From NCBI RefSeq assembly GCF_003319125.1, contig NZ_QOHG01000008.1, positions 153,898 through 217,897 of the forward strand: a stretch of 64,000 bases of DNA, given 5' to 3'. Below are positions 16,382 through 26,530 of this stretch, one piece after another; positions within the stretch are counted from its first letter, which is position 1, and every line of letters starts with the position of its first letter. The position numbers were made by a program, and so were the translations under genes. A model generated the notes under the pieces. That model worked only from the letters and a program-made list of their open reading frames with translations. It was not told the DNA's origin and made no database searches. Origin of the DNA: Blastococcus sp. TF02A-26 (GTDB taxonomy: Bacteria > Actinomycetota > Actinomycetes > Mycobacteriales > Geodermatophilaceae).

Positions 16382-17212
16382 CTACTCGAAGGAGTGCTCG
16401 GGGTCCGGGAAGACGCCGCCGCGGACCTCGTCGGCGAACTCCTGCGCCGCGCGCAGCAGCTCCGCCCGCACGTCGGCGTACTTCTTCACGAACTTCGGCA
16501 CGCGGCCGCCGTTGAGCCCGGCCATGTCCGGCCAGACCAGCACCTGGGCGTCGCAGTCCGGTCCGGCGCCGATGCCGACCGTCGGGATCGTGAGCTCCGT
16601 CGTCACCTGCCCGGCGATCTCGGCCGGCACCATCTCCATGACGACGGCGAACGCGCCCGCCTCCTGCACCGCCCGGGCGTCGGCCAGCAGCTGCTCGGCG
16701 CCGGCGCCGCGGCCCTGGACCCGGAATCCGCCGAGGGCGTGCTCGCTCTGCGGCGTGAAGCCGATGTGCGCCATGACCGGGATGCCGGACTCGTGCAGCA
16801 GCCTGATCTGGGGGGCGACCCGCACCCCGCCCTCGAGCTTGACCGCCTGCGCGCCGCCCTCCTTCATGAGGCGGACGGCGGTGTCGAAGGCCTGCTGCGG
16901 GCCGGACTCGTAGCTGCCGAAGGGCATGTCGGCCACGATCAGCGCGCGCTTCGTCGAGCGGGTGACCGCCCGGGTCATGAAGAGGATGTCCTCGACCGTG
17001 ACCGGCACCGTGCTGGTCAGCCCCATCACCACGTTGCCGGCGGAGTCACCGACCAGCATCACCGGGATGCCGGCCTCCTCGAAGATCGCCGCGCTGTAGG
17101 TGTCGTAGGCGGTGAGCATCGACCACTTCTCGCCGCGCTCCTTGGCCTGCTGCAGGTGGTGGATCCGCACCCGTGCGGTCGAGGTCCCTCCGTACAGCGG
17201 TGACTCGCTCAC
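16382..17212 (-). CDS. panB: 3-methyl-2-oxobutanoate hydroxymethyltransferase
   Basis: PanB, 276 residues, catalyses the first committed step to pantothenate: transfer of a hydroxymethyl group from methylene-tetrahydrofolate to 2-oxoisovalerate. The single TIM-barrel domain is complete: [32 protein letters not shown] with the metal-binding Asp, [29 protein letters not shown] and VVMEMVPAE with the catalytic Glu. GTG 17212 follows GGAGGA at good spacing. It lies 31 bases downstream of nadE on the same strand, an apparent two-gene cofactor operon (CoA and NAD). Confidence 0.93.
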   Translation of the reverse strand: MSESPLYGGTSTARVRIHHLQQAKERGEKWSMLTAYDTYSAAIFEEAGIPVMLVGDSAGNVVMGLTSTVPVTVEDILFMTRAVTRSTKRALIVADMPFGSYESGPQQAFDTAVRLMKEGGAQAVKLEGGVRVAPQIRLLHESGIPVMAHIGFTPQSEHALGGFRVQGRGAGAEQLLADARAVQEAGAFAVVMEMVPAEIAGQVTTELTIPTVGIGAGPDCDAQVLVWPDMAGLNGGRVPKFVKKYADVRAELLRAAQEFADEVRGGVFPDPEHSFE

Positions 17213-17243
17213 GACAGGTCCTCCGGTGAACTCGCGAGCTCGT

Positions 17244-19073
17244 TCACTTGGCTCCTTCGACGACGGTCGGCAGGGTCTCCCGCCAGCGGTTGGTGATCGG
17301 CAGCCGGCGGTCCCGGCCGAAGGCCTTGAGGCTGATCTTGGTGCCGGGGGCGGACTGGCGGCGCTTGAACTCCGCCGTGTCCACCAGCCGGAGCACCCGC
17401 GCCACGATCTCCGGGTCGTGTCCGCGCTCGAGCAGCTCGGCCATGCCGAGGTCGCGGTCGACGTAGTCGGCGACCACCGCGTCGAGCTCCTCGTAGGAGG
17501 GCAGCGAGTCCGAGTCCTGCTGGCCGGGGGCGAGCTCGGCCGACGGCGGCTTCTCGATCGAGTTCGCCGGGATCGGCTCGGTCTCCCCGCGCTCGGCCGC
17601 GTACGCGTTCCGCCAGCGGGCCAGCTCCCACACCAGGGTCTTCGGCACGTCCTTGATGGGCGCGAACCCACCGGCGGAGTCGCCGTACAGCGTCGAGTAG
17701 CCGACGGCGACCTCGCTCTTGTTGCCCGTGGTGAGCAGCAGGTGCCCGTGCTGGTTGGACAGCGCCATGAGCAGCGTCCCGCGCACGCGGGCCTGCAGGT
17801 TCTCCGCGGCCACACCGGAGAGCTCCACCGAGGACTCGTAGGCGTCGACCATCGGGGCGATCGGCACCACCGTGTAGTGCAGGCCGGTCCGCTGCGCGAG
17901 GTCCTCGGCGTCGGCGAGGGAGTGCTCGCTCGACCACTTCGAGGGCAACCCGACGCCGTACACCCGGTCAGGGCCGAGCGCGTCGACGGCCAGCGCGGCG
18001 ACCAGCGCGGAGTCGATGCCACCGGAGAGACCCAGCACCACCGAGGGCATGCCGTTCTTCCCGATGAAGTCGCGCAGCCCCAGGACCAGGGCCCGCCAGA
18101 CCTCCTCGCAGTCGCTCAGCGGCTCGGCCACCGCGGCGGGCAGCGGCTCGTACGCCGGCACCGGCTCGGTGGACAGCACGTGCCGCGTCACGGTCATCGG
18201 GCCGATCCGCCCCTCGCGGCGCTCCGGCACCGAGGACGGGTCGATCGCGAGGTCGACGGTCAGCAGGTGCTCGACGAACTGGGGCGCGCGGGCCAGCAGC
18301 GTCCCGTCGGGGGCGACGGCCATGGAGTCGCCGTCGAAGACCAGCTCGTCCTGCCCGCCGACCTGGTTGCAGTACACGACCGAGGCCCGTGCCTCGGCGG
18401 CACGCCGCTGGACCATCGGCAGCCGGGCGTCGTCCTTGGCCCGCTCGTAGGGCGAGGCGTTGGGGGAGAGGACGACGTCCACCCCGGCCTCACCGGCGAC
18501 GCCGCACGGCCCGCCCTCGACCCACAGGTCCTCGCAGACGGTCAGTGCGACGTCCACGCCGTGCAGCCGCACCACCGGCAGCTCCGTGCCGGGGACGAAG
18601 TAGCGCGCCTCGTCGAAGACGCCGTAGTTGGGCAGGTGCCGCTTGTAGTAGCGGACGACGACCTCGCCGCCGTACAGCAGCGCGGCCGCGTTGCGGGGGG
18701 CGCCGTGGCGGGGGTTGGCGTCGGCGGGGCGGTCCTCGTCGGCTGTCGGCGGCTCGTCGACCGCGGCGGGGCCACGGCCCTCGGTGTGCGCCAGGTAGCC
18801 GACCACCACCGCCGTCCCGCCCAGGCCCTTCTCGTCCAGCGTCGTGGCGAGATCGACCAGCGCGTGCTCGCTGGCCCGGGCGAAGGACTCGCGCAGCACG
18901 AGGTCCTCGGCCGGGTAACCGGTCAGCGTCATCTCGGGGAACACGACGACGTGCGCGTCGGCCCGCGCCGCCCGCGCCGCCCAGTCGACGACGAGCTCGG
19001 TGTTGCCGGCGATGTCGCCGACCCGCGTGTCCACCTGGGCGAGAGCCACTCTGAGCTGCACCTGTTCGCTCAC
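17244..19073 (-). CDS. nadE: Glutamine-dependent NAD+ synthetase
   Basis: A 609-residue bifunctional enzyme making NAD+ from deamido-NAD+ with ammonia from glutamine. The N-terminal nitrilase-type glutaminase domain (1-270) has its triad: Glu in [11 protein letters not shown] (about E47), Lys in [10 protein letters not shown] and Cys in ALTVCEDLW. The C-terminal ATP-pyrophosphatase domain has the P-loop [12 protein letters not shown], the [20 protein letters not shown] motif and [17 protein letters not shown] 19073 begins the protein just before the first strand; a TTG four codons upstream is the alternative. It is divergent from glnA2 and in operon with panB. Confidence 0.92.
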   Translation of the reverse strand: MSEQVQLRVALAQVDTRVGDIAGNTELVVDWAARAARADAHVVVFPEMTLTGYPAEDLVLRESFARASEHALVDLATTLDEKGLGGTAVVVGYLAHTEGRGPAAVDEPPTADEDRPADANPRHGAPRNAAALLYGGEVVVRYYKRHLPNYGVFDEARYFVPGTELPVVRLHGVDVALTVCEDLWVEGGPCGVAGEAGVDVVLSPNASPYERAKDDARLPMVQRRAAEARASVVYCNQVGGQDELVFDGDSMAVAPDGTLLARAPQFVEHLLTVDLAIDPSSVPERREGRIGPMTVTRHVLSTEPVPAYEPLPAAVAEPLSDCEEVWRALVLGLRDFIGKNGMPSVVLGLSGGIDSALVAALAVDALGPDRVYGVGLPSKWSSEHSLADAEDLAQRTGLHYTVVPIAPMVDAYESSVELSGVAAENLQARVRGTLLMALSNQHGHLLLTTGNKSEVAVGYSTLYGDSAGGFAPIKDVPKTLVWELARWRNAYAAERGETEPIPANSIEKPPSAELAPGQQDSDSLPSYEELDAVVADYVDRDLGMAELLERGHDPEIVARVLRLVDTAEFKRRQSAPGTKISLKAFGRDRRLPITNRWRETLPTVVEGAK

Positions 19074-19262
19074 GGGCCCATCCAACTCCGCGCCCGTGGA
19101 CGGGGCCAGGCGGGTCGGCTGTTCCGGTGCTCACGTCCTCCGGACCCCCGACACGCGGGCGGGTGCAAAGCCACCCCCGTGTGCGCTGCGCCCGGACGAG
19201 GCAGGCTGGGGGGAGCCGACACACCACGGCGGTTCACATCACGGCAACGAGCGGACTGGATC
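19074..19262. promoter_or_regulatory. Divergent nadE/glnA2 promoter region
   Basis: 189 bases between divergent starts, with no coding character. Both promoters must lie here. I could not identify a GlnR-type operator with confidence. Confidence 0.4.
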
Positions 19263-20612
19263 ATGGCGAGCATGGACCGACAGCAGGAGTTCGTCCTGCG
19301 CACCCTCGAGGAACGCGACATCCGCTTCGTGCGGCTGTGGTTCACCGACGTCTCGGGCTACCTCAAGGCGGTGGCCGTCGCCCCTGCGGAGATCGAGGCC
19401 GCCTTCGCCGAGGGCATCGGGTTCGACGGCTCGGCGATCGAGGGCTTCGCGCGTGTCTACGAGTCCGACATGCTCGCCAAGCCCGACCCGGGCACGTTCC
19501 AGGTGATGCCGGCCCGCAACGGCAAGCCCAGTGACACCGCGCGGATGTTCTGCGACATCACGCTGCCCGACGGCTCCCCGTCGTGGGCCGACCCGCGGCA
19601 CGTGCTGCGCCGCGCGCTGGGCAAGGCCGCCGACATGGGGTTCACCTTCTACACCCATCCCGAGATCGAGTTCTTCCTGCTCAAGGACCTGCCGACCGAC
19701 GGCAGCCCGCCCCAGCCGGCCGACACCGGCGGCTACTTCGACCTGTCGACGCACAACGTGGCGCACGACTTCCGCCGCGAGGCCGTCTTCGCGCTCGAGG
19801 CCATGGGCATCTCGGTGGAGTTCAGCCACCACGAGGTCGCGCCCGGCCAGCAGGAGATCGACCTGCGCTACGCCGACGCGCTGTCGATGGCGGACAACAT
19901 CATGACCCTGCGGCACGTCGTCCGTGAGGTCGCGCTCGCCCAGGGCGTGCACGCCACCTTCATGCCCAAGCCGTTCACCGAGCTGGCCGGCTCGGCGATG
20001 CACACCCACCTGTCGCTGTTCGAGGGCGACCGCAACGCCTTCCACGACCCGGCCGACCCCATGCGCCTGTCGACGACGGGCAAGCAGTTCATCGCCGGCC
20101 TGCTGACCCACGCCCGCGAGGTCACCGCGGTCACCAACCAGACGGTGAACTCCTACCGGCGGCTGCTCGCCGGCACCGAGGCGCCCACCGCGGCGACCTG
20201 GGGCCGGGCCAACCGCTCGGCGCTGGTGCGGCTGCCCAGCTACAAGCCGAACAAGGGCCAGTCGGCACGGGTCGAGGTCCGGTCACCGGACTCGGCGTCC
20301 AACCCCTACCTCACCTTCGCCGTCCTGCTCGCCGCCGGCCTGCGCGGGATCGAGAAGGGGTACGAGCTGCCGCCGGAGGCCGAGGACGACGTCTGGTCGC
20401 TGACCGACACCGAGCGGCGCGCGGCCGGGTACGAGGACCTCCCGGTGTCCCTCGGCGAGGCGCTCACCGCGATGCAGAGCAGCGAGCTGGTGGCCGAGAC
20501 CCTCGGCGAGCACGTCTTCCAGTTCTTCCTGCGCAACAAGTGGGAGGAGTTCAACTCCTACCGGCAGAACGTCACGCCGTTCGAGCTGAAGCGGTACCTG
20601 CCCGGACTGTGA
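19263..20612 (+). CDS. glnA2: Type I glutamine synthetase, GlnA2-like
   Basis: A 449-residue glutamine synthetase (glutamate + ammonia + ATP to glutamine). The start MDRQQEFVLRTLEERDIRFV is nearly the pattern of mycobacterial and Streptomyces GlnA2. Beta-grasp domain 1-105, catalytic domain after. Metal and substrate motifs: THPEIEFFLL, EVAPGQQEIDLRYADAL, FMPKPFTELAGSAMHTHLSL and NRSALVRLP; the Asp loop is GFDGSAIEGF. The adenylylation-site region reads GYELPPEAEDDVW rather than the NLYDLP of GlnA1, so it may escape GlnE control. ATG 19263 is given; ATG 19272 matches homologues equally well. It converges with the membrane protein gene with 1 base between. Confidence 0.9.
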   Translation: MASMDRQQEFVLRTLEERDIRFVRLWFTDVSGYLKAVAVAPAEIEAAFAEGIGFDGSAIEGFARVYESDMLAKPDPGTFQVMPARNGKPSDTARMFCDITLPDGSPSWADPRHVLRRALGKAADMGFTFYTHPEIEFFLLKDLPTDGSPPQPADTGGYFDLSTHNVAHDFRREAVFALEAMGISVEFSHHEVAPGQQEIDLRYADALSMADNIMTLRHVVREVALAQGVHATFMPKPFTELAGSAMHTHLSLFEGDRNAFHDPADPMRLSTTGKQFIAGLLTHAREVTAVTNQTVNSYRRLLAGTEAPTAATWGRANRSALVRLPSYKPNKGQSARVEVRSPDSASNPYLTFAVLLAAGLRGIEKGYELPPEAEDDVWSLTDTERRAAGYEDLPVSLGEALTAMQSSELVAETLGEHVFQFFLRNKWEEFNSYRQNVTPFELKRYLPGL

Positions 20613-20613
20613 C

Positions 20614-22443
20614 TCAGATCGGGGCGACGTCCCCGACGAGTCCCGACCGGACGCACACGCCCAGGCCCGCGGTCGCGGTCGTGACCTGCAGCGACGCCCC
20701 CTCGCCGGGCAGCCGCAGGTAGAGGGTCCCGGTGCCCTGGCGCACCGGGGCCCGGACCGCGTCTCCGGAGCCCAGCGCGACGCTGATCTCGCCGTCGCGG
20801 TCGGCGGTGTAGTCCAGCCGTGCCGTCCAGTCGGAGGCGGGCAGGGGTCCCTGCAGGGGGACCGTGGATCCGGCGTCGGGCGCGGCCGGCCAGCCGCAGC
20901 CGGGCACGGGGCCCTCGATCACGGCGGGCCCGGGCACCACCTGGGCGGGCACCAGCCGGCCGGACTCGTCGAACAGCCGCAGGTCCCACGTCCAGTCCTC
21001 GAACTCGGCGCGGTCGGGGAACGGCGAGAACAGGCGCGAGACCAGGTTGTTCGGGTACGCCAGCGGCGGGACGACGTCGGCCGGCGCCGTCTGGTCCAGC
21101 AGCGGGGCCGGGCCGGCGGCGGCGAGCGAGTCGCGCGCGGTCTCCAGCCAGGCGCCCGTCCGGTCGACCTGCCATGCGCGCAGGAGGTCGGCGGTCGACG
21201 TCAGGGCGACCGCGACGAAGGCGACGGTGGCCGCGGCGACCGGGAGCCCGGCCCACCACGGCCACGCAGTGCGCCGGGTGCCGCTCCGGTTCGGCAGGGT
21301 CAGCAGCAGCGCCGCGGTCAGCGGCAGCAGCACGGCTTCGACGGCGTAGTACCGGCAGGCGAGCGGGGTGAAGGCGCCCAGTCCGAGCGACCCTCTCCCG
21401 ACCCCGGCGAGGAACAGGCCCGCCGCGATCTCCACGACCAGCACCGCCCACACGAGCAGCGCTCCCCGGTGGCGCACGCACGTCCACAGGAAGACGGCCA
21501 GCACCAGCAGCCCGCCGATCACCGCCGTGCGCAGCTCCACCGGTGCGTACGGCGACCCCGGCCGGGAGTTGACCCAGTCCGACGGCCCACCCAGGACGGC
21601 TGCGCCCATGACGCGGAAGCCGGTGCGGATGGTCAGCAGGACGTCGTCGACGTCCCCCCGCTCTGCCGCCTCCTCCGTGCGGGTGCCCAGGTAGGCCAGC
21701 GCCCACGCCGCCGTCACGACGAACGCGCCGAGCCACAGGACCCACCCACGGCGCAGCGCGACGAACAGCGAACGACGGTGGCCCTCGCGCATGAGCACCA
21801 GCACGGCCACCGCGAAGCCGAGCGGCGGGACCAGCACCGTCTTGATGTAGAAGAGGTAGGTCAGCGCCAGCGCCGCGGTCCCGAGGACCGCGTGCCGGCG
21901 GGCGCCGGTCCGCACCAGCAGGATCGCCTCGGTGACGAAGACCGTCGCGCCGATCTGCAGCGGCATGTTGTTCAGCGCCGAGGCCCACCAGGTGAACGAG
22001 CCGAGGGTCAGGGGGGAGAAGAGCCCGAAGGCCAGCGGCGCGAGCATCAGCGGGCGGTCGCCCAGGAGGACCCGCAGCAGCCGGAGCAGGGCCAGCGACG
22101 CGAGCAGCTGCATCACGACGAGCGAGGCGGCAGCGCCCGACCAGTCCAGCGGCGCCAGGCGCTCGACGACCCCGGCCAGGAGGAACCCGCCGGGCATGAA
22201 GTGCCCGTCGTAGTCGTAGAACAGGTACGACGGGTCGAACAGCGAGTGGGTGTCGGCCAGGTACAGGACCCGGAGGTCGTCGCCGTAGTACTCCCGGCCG
22301 GTCACCAGCCGCCAGCGGACCACCACCTGGGTGAGCACCATCAGCACCGCGGCGGCGCGGACCCAGCGCGCGAGAGCCGACCGGCGGGCGGTCTGCGGGG
22401 TCGCCTCGACCGGCTCGGTGCGCTCGGGCGTGGTCACCGCCAT
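20614..22443 (-). CDS. Large multi-pass membrane protein (GT-C-like or unknown)
   Basis: A 609-residue integral membrane protein. About 12 hydrophobic segments lie within residues 25-440; the C-terminal 170 residues (from about 445) form a soluble, probably extracytoplasmic beta-rich domain ending LRLPGEGASLQVTT. The first loop has DDLRVLYLADTHSLFDPSYL and YDYDGHFMPGGF, acidic residues placed as in GT-C glycosyltransferases, so a lipid-linked sugar transferase is possible but not shown. ATG 22443 follows GGGGAGG and is well supported. It is divergent from the amidotransferase gene and sits between glnA2 and glnE without an obvious nitrogen role. Confidence 0.65.
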   Translation of the reverse strand: MAVTTPERTEPVEATPQTARRSALARWVRAAAVLMVLTQVVVRWRLVTGREYYGDDLRVLYLADTHSLFDPSYLFYDYDGHFMPGGFLLAGVVERLAPLDWSGAAASLVVMQLLASLALLRLLRVLLGDRPLMLAPLAFGLFSPLTLGSFTWWASALNNMPLQIGATVFVTEAILLVRTGARRHAVLGTAALALTYLFYIKTVLVPPLGFAVAVLVLMREGHRRSLFVALRRGWVLWLGAFVVTAAWALAYLGTRTEEAAERGDVDDVLLTIRTGFRVMGAAVLGGPSDWVNSRPGSPYAPVELRTAVIGGLLVLAVFLWTCVRHRGALLVWAVLVVEIAAGLFLAGVGRGSLGLGAFTPLACRYYAVEAVLLPLTAALLLTLPNRSGTRRTAWPWWAGLPVAAATVAFVAVALTSTADLLRAWQVDRTGAWLETARDSLAAAGPAPLLDQTAPADVVPPLAYPNNLVSRLFSPFPDRAEFEDWTWDLRLFDESGRLVPAQVVPGPAVIEGPVPGCGWPAAPDAGSTVPLQGPLPASDWTARLDYTADRDGEISVALGSGDAVRAPVRQGTGTLYLRLPGEGASLQVTTATAGLGVCVRSGLVGDVAPI

Positions 22444-22572
22444 CCCGCAGGCCTCCCCGGTGCGATCGACACGGCCGCGCGAGCCTAGGCGGTGTCGGTT
22501 GCCGGGGCACGTTCCCCCGCCACCGGGCCGACGCCGGTTCGCGGGCGGGGAGCCGCCGCTAACCTCGACGGC

Positions 22573-23313
22573 GTGCCCGACCGACCCGCCCGGCTCCTCG
22601 TCGCCGTCCCGAGCCCGACCGATCCGCCGGCGCGGCTGGGGGAGTGGCTCAGCGCGGCGGGTCTGGAGCTCGACGTGCGGTCGGTCCGCGAGGGCGACAC
22701 GCTCCCCGCCGACTTGACCGGCCACGACGGGCTGCTGGTGATGGGCGGCCCGCAGTCGTCGCTGGACGACGACGGGACCTTTCCGGAGCTGGTCGGGGTG
22801 CGCCACCTGCTGGCCCAGGCGGCGGCCGCCGACACCCCGGTGCTCGGCGTCTGCCTGGGCGCCCAGATGCTGGCGCTGGCCGGCGGTGGGCAGGTGCGCG
22901 TGGGAGTGGCCGGGCCAGAGGTCGGGGTGACCCTGGTGGCCAAGCGGGACGCCGCCGACGCCGATCCGTTGTTCCGGCCGCTGCCGCTGTCCCCGGACGT
23001 CGTCCAGTGGCACCACGACGAGATCTCCGAGCTCCCCGCCGGCGCGACGCTGCTGGCCGGCAGCCCGGTCTACCCCCACCAGGCCTTCCGGGTCGGGCGG
23101 CACGGCTACGGGCTGCAGTTCCACGTCGAGACGACGCCGCAGATGGTGCGTGCCTGGGCCGACAGCGACCCGGTGGGCGTCGCGGCCTCGCCGTACGACC
23201 CGGCCCAGCACGAGGCGCGCGCCGTGGCGGCCGCCGACGACCTCGAGGCCGTCTGGGCACCGTTCGCCGCGCGCTTCGCCGACCTCGTGCGCGGCGCGGC
23301 GGCCCACCGGTGA
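22573..23313 (+). CDS. Type 1 (class I) glutamine amidotransferase
   Basis: A 246-residue protein with one class I GATase domain, which releases ammonia from glutamine. The catalytic Cys is in VLGVCLGAQMLA, and His and Glu are in GLQFHVETTPQM. The oxyanion strand is LLVMGGPQSSLDDDG. No synthetase domain is fused, so it probably acts alone on a gamma-glutamyl compound (GuaA-like or PuuD-like proteins are relatives). GTG 22573 is the natural start, as upstream sequence is non-coding in character. Its stop overlaps the glnE start (GTGA), giving tight coupling with the regulator of glutamine synthetase. Confidence 0.82.
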   Translation: MPDRPARLLVAVPSPTDPPARLGEWLSAAGLELDVRSVREGDTLPADLTGHDGLLVMGGPQSSLDDDGTFPELVGVRHLLAQAAAADTPVLGVCLGAQMLALAGGGQVRVGVAGPEVGVTLVAKRDAADADPLFRPLPLSPDVVQWHHDEISELPAGATLLAGSPVYPHQAFRVGRHGYGLQFHVETTPQMVRAWADSDPVGVAASPYDPAQHEARAVAAADDLEAVWAPFAARFADLVRGAAAHR

Positions 23314-26300
23314 CGGCCTCCCGGGAGATCCCGCGCCGGGCCGTCGTCCGGCTCGTGCGGTTCGGGTTCCAGGACGGCGAGAAGGCCGCCGAGCTCCTCT
23401 CCGACCCCGCGCTCGGGCTGTGGGACCTCGACCGCAACGAGCCCGCCGATCCCGAGGCCGGCCCGGTCGTCTCCGCGCTCGCCCGCGCGGGCGATCCCGA
23501 CCTCGCGCTGTTCTCGCTGCGCCGGCTGGTCGAGTCCCTCGACCGGGACGACCCCACCGGCGGCGCGGCGGCCTCGCTGCTGGCCCGCCTGCGGGGGTCG
23601 GCGCGGCTGCGGTCCCGGCTGCTCGCCGTCCTCGGCGCCAGCTCCGGGCTGGCCGACCACCTGGCGGCCCACCCCGGCGACTGGGAGGTCCTGGACGACG
23701 AGGGGGCGGGCGCCACCCGGCCCTCGCCGCAGGGCCTGCAGCGGCAGATGCTCGCGGCGGTCGGCGCCGACCCCGACGACCCGCCGTGGGGCGTGCGGCT
23801 GGGGAAGGGGGCACCGGACGCCGGCCCGCAGCGGGTGGCCGAGCTCCGGCTGGCCTACCGCCGGGCGATCCTCTCGCTGGCCGGCCGCGATCTGGGTGAC
23901 GGACTGGTCGCCGAGGAGGCCGCGGCGGAGCTGGCCGACATCGCCGCCGCCGTCCTCACCGCCGGACTGGCGGTCGCCGTCGCCGAGCAGCCGGCGTCGG
24001 CCGCGCCCTGCCGTCTCGCCGTCATCGCGCTCGGCAAGACCGGCGGTCGCGAGCTGAACTACGTCAGCGACGTCGACGTGGTCTTCGTCGCCGAGCCGGT
24101 GGACCCCAGCGATCCGGAGGCCCCCGCGATCAGCAGCGCCACCCGGGTGGCCGCGGCGCTGATGCGGGTCTGCCGCGAGGCGGCGTGGGAGGTCGACGCC
24201 GCGCTGCGCCCCGAGGGCAAGGCGGGTGCGCTGGTGCGCACGCTGGCCGGGCACGCCGCGTACTACGAGAAGTGGGCGCACACCTGGGAGTTCCAGGCGC
24301 TGCTGAAGATGCGGCCCGTGGCCGGCGACCCGGACCTGGGCCGGGCCTACGTCGACGAGCTCTTCCCGCGGGTGTGGGAGGCGGGGAACCGTCCGGGCTT
24401 CGTCGCCGAGGTCCAGGCGATGCGCCGGCGGGTGGAGGCCAACATCCCGGCCGGCCACGCCGACCGGGAGCTCAAGCTCGGCCGCGGGGGTCTGCGCGAC
24501 GTCGAGTTCGCCGTCCAGCTGCTGCAGCTGGTGCACGGCCGCGTCGACCCGACGCTCCGCGTGGGCGGGACCCTCCCCGCGCTCATGGCGCTCTCGGCTG
24601 GCGGGTACGTCGGGCGGGAGGACGCCGCGACGCTGATCGCCTCCTACCGGTTCCTGCGCACCGTCGAGCACCGGCTCCAGCTGCTCCGCCTCCGCCGCAC
24701 GCACCTGCTGCCGACCGACGAGCAGCAGCTGCGCTGGCTGGCCCGGTCGATGGGCTACAAGCCCGACCAGCGCGGCGACGCCGTCGCGGTGCTCGACGCG
24801 GAGCTGGCGCTGCACACCCGCGAGGTCCGCCGGCTGCACGAGAAGCTCTTCTACCGCCCGCTGCTGTCCGCCGTGGCCAAGGTCCCCGCCGAGGCCGCGC
24901 AGCTGGGCTCGAAGGCCGCGGGGGACTGGCTGCGGGCGCTCGGCTTCGCCGACCCCGAGGGGGCGCTGCGGCACATGGGTGCGCTCACCGGCGGGGTGTC
25001 GCGGTCGGCGTCGATGCAGAAGTACCTGCTCCCGGTGGTGCTGCAGACCCTGGCCGACTGCCCGAACCCCGACGCCGGCCTGCTCGCCTACCGACAGGTG
25101 AGCGAGGCGCTCGGCGGCAACCAGTGGTTCCTCCGGCTGCTGCGCGACGAGGGCCAGGTCGCCGAGCGGCTGTCGCAGCTGCTGGGCTCCAGCCAGTACG
25201 TGGCCCAGCTGCTCACCCGGGCGCCGGAGGCGCTGCGGTTGCTGGCCGACGACGAGGAGCTCGAGCCGCGCTCGGCCGCCGCCCTCACCCGGGCGTGGCG
25301 GCAGGCGGCGGCCCGCGCCGCCGACCCGGAAGCGGGCATCCGCGTGCTCCGCGGCCTGCGCCGGCAGGAACTGCTGCGGGTGTCCTCGGCCGACCTGCTG
25401 GGCCGCCTGGACGTCGTCCGGGTGGGCCGGGCCCTCACCGACATCGCGGTCGCCACCCTCGAGGTGGGGCTGGACCTCGCCGTCCGGGCACACGCCGCGC
25501 AGTCCGGTATCGGCGTCGAGCAGGTGCCGATGCAGCTGGCGGTCATCGGCATGGGCCGGCTGGGTGGGGCGGAGATGGGCTACGGCTCCGACGCCGACGT
25601 GCTGTTCGTGCACCGGGCGCGCGAGGGCGCCGACGAGGGGAAGGCGAGCGCGGCGGCGAACGCCGTGGCGCACACCCTGCGCCGGCTGCTGGGCGAGCCC
25701 GCGCCCGATCCCGCGTTCGAGGTCGACGCCGATCTCCGGCCCGAGGGCCGGCAGGGTGCCCTGGTTCGCAGTCTCCAGGCCTTCCGCGAGTACTACGAGC
25801 GCTGGGTCTCGACCTGGGAGGTGCAGGCGCTGCTGCGCGCGGTGCCGGTCGCCGGGGACGAGGACCTGGGTGCCGCGTTCGTCGACATGGTCCAGCCACT
25901 GCGGTACCCCGCCGCGGGGCTGTCGGCGGATCAGGTGGCCGAGATCCGCCGCATCAAGGCGCGGGTGGAGCGCGAGCGGCTGCCCCGTGGGGCCGATCCG
26001 GCGACCCACACGAAGCTCGGTCGCGGGGGGCTGGCCGACGTCGAGTGGACCGTCCAGCTGCTGCAGCTGCAGCACGCCGCCGGGGACCCGCGGCTGCGGG
26101 TCGCCTCGACGGTCGACGCGCTCGCCGCCCTGGTCGACGCCGGGCACCTGGACGCGGAGCAGGGGGAGGCCCTGCGGGCGGCCTGGGAGCTGGCCACCCG
26201 CGCCCGCAACGCGGTCTTCCTGGTGCGCGGACGGCCCAGTGACCAGCTGCCCCGTCCCGGGGTGGAGTTGGCCGGGGTCGCCCGGGCCAGCGGCGCCGGC

Positions 26301-26408
26301 CCCGACGTCGACCCCGGGCAGTTCCTCGACGACTACGGCCGCACCACCCGGCACGCGCGCACGGTCGTGGAGCAGGTCTTCTACGGGCAGGCACCCTCCG
26401 GCCCCTGA
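23310..26408 (+). CDS. glnE: Bifunctional glutamine synthetase adenylyltransferase/adenylyl-removing enzyme
   Basis: GlnE, 1032 residues, adds AMP to and removes it from a Tyr of glutamine synthetase, tuning its activity to nitrogen status. Two nucleotidyltransferase domains are visible, each with a G-rich loop and paired Asp: GKTGGRELNYVSDVDVVF (about residue 240, de-adenylylating half) and GRLGGAEMGYGSDADVLFV (about 750, adenylylating half). Each is followed by its helical GlnE domain, with KLGRGGLRDVEFAVQLLQL and KLGRGGLADVEWTVQLLQL as matching signatures. Length is typical. GTG 23310 overlaps the preceding amidotransferase stop. Its usual target, glnA1, survives here only as a 3' remnant at 37.25 kb. 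Confidence 0.94.
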   Translation: MTASREIPRRAVVRLVRFGFQDGEKAAELLSDPALGLWDLDRNEPADPEAGPVVSALARAGDPDLALFSLRRLVESLDRDDPTGGAAASLLARLRGSARLRSRLLAVLGASSGLADHLAAHPGDWEVLDDEGAGATRPSPQGLQRQMLAAVGADPDDPPWGVRLGKGAPDAGPQRVAELRLAYRRAILSLAGRDLGDGLVAEEAAAELADIAAAVLTAGLAVAVAEQPASAAPCRLAVIALGKTGGRELNYVSDVDVVFVAEPVDPSDPEAPAISSATRVAAALMRVCREAAWEVDAALRPEGKAGALVRTLAGHAAYYEKWAHTWEFQALLKMRPVAGDPDLGRAYVDELFPRVWEAGNRPGFVAEVQAMRRRVEANIPAGHADRELKLGRGGLRDVEFAVQLLQLVHGRVDPTLRVGGTLPALMALSAGGYVGREDAATLIASYRFLRTVEHRLQLLRLRRTHLLPTDEQQLRWLARSMGYKPDQRGDAVAVLDAELALHTREVRRLHEKLFYRPLLSAVAKVPAEAAQLGSKAAGDWLRALGFADPEGALRHMGALTGGVSRSASMQKYLLPVVLQTLADCPNPDAGLLAYRQVSEALGGNQWFLRLLRDEGQVAERLSQLLGSSQYVAQLLTRAPEALRLLADDEELEPRSAAALTRAWRQAAARAADPEAGIRVLRGLRRQELLRVSSADLLGRLDVVRVGRALTDIAVATLEVGLDLAVRAHAAQSGIGVEQVPMQLAVIGMGRLGGAEMGYGSDADVLFVHRAREGADEGKASAAANAVAHTLRRLLGEPAPDPAFEVDADLRPEGRQGALVRSLQAFREYYERWVSTWEVQALLRAVPVAGDEDLGAAFVDMVQPLRYPAAGLSADQVAEIRRIKARVERERLPRGADPATHTKLGRGGLADVEWTVQLLQLQHAAGDPRLRVASTVDALAALVDAGHLDAEQGEALRAAWELATRARNAVFLVRGRPSDQLPRPGVELAGVARASGAGPDVDPGQFLDDYGRTTRHARTVVEQVFYGQAPSGP

Positions 26409-26530
26409 AGGGGAGGCGGAGGTCCCTGGCAGACGGGGGACGCGTGCCCCGACGGTGGGAGCGGTCCGTAGCGCGGCCGCCGCCGGCGGCTCGGGGGCGT
26501 GCCTGCGGGCGATCCCGGAGGTGAGACCCC

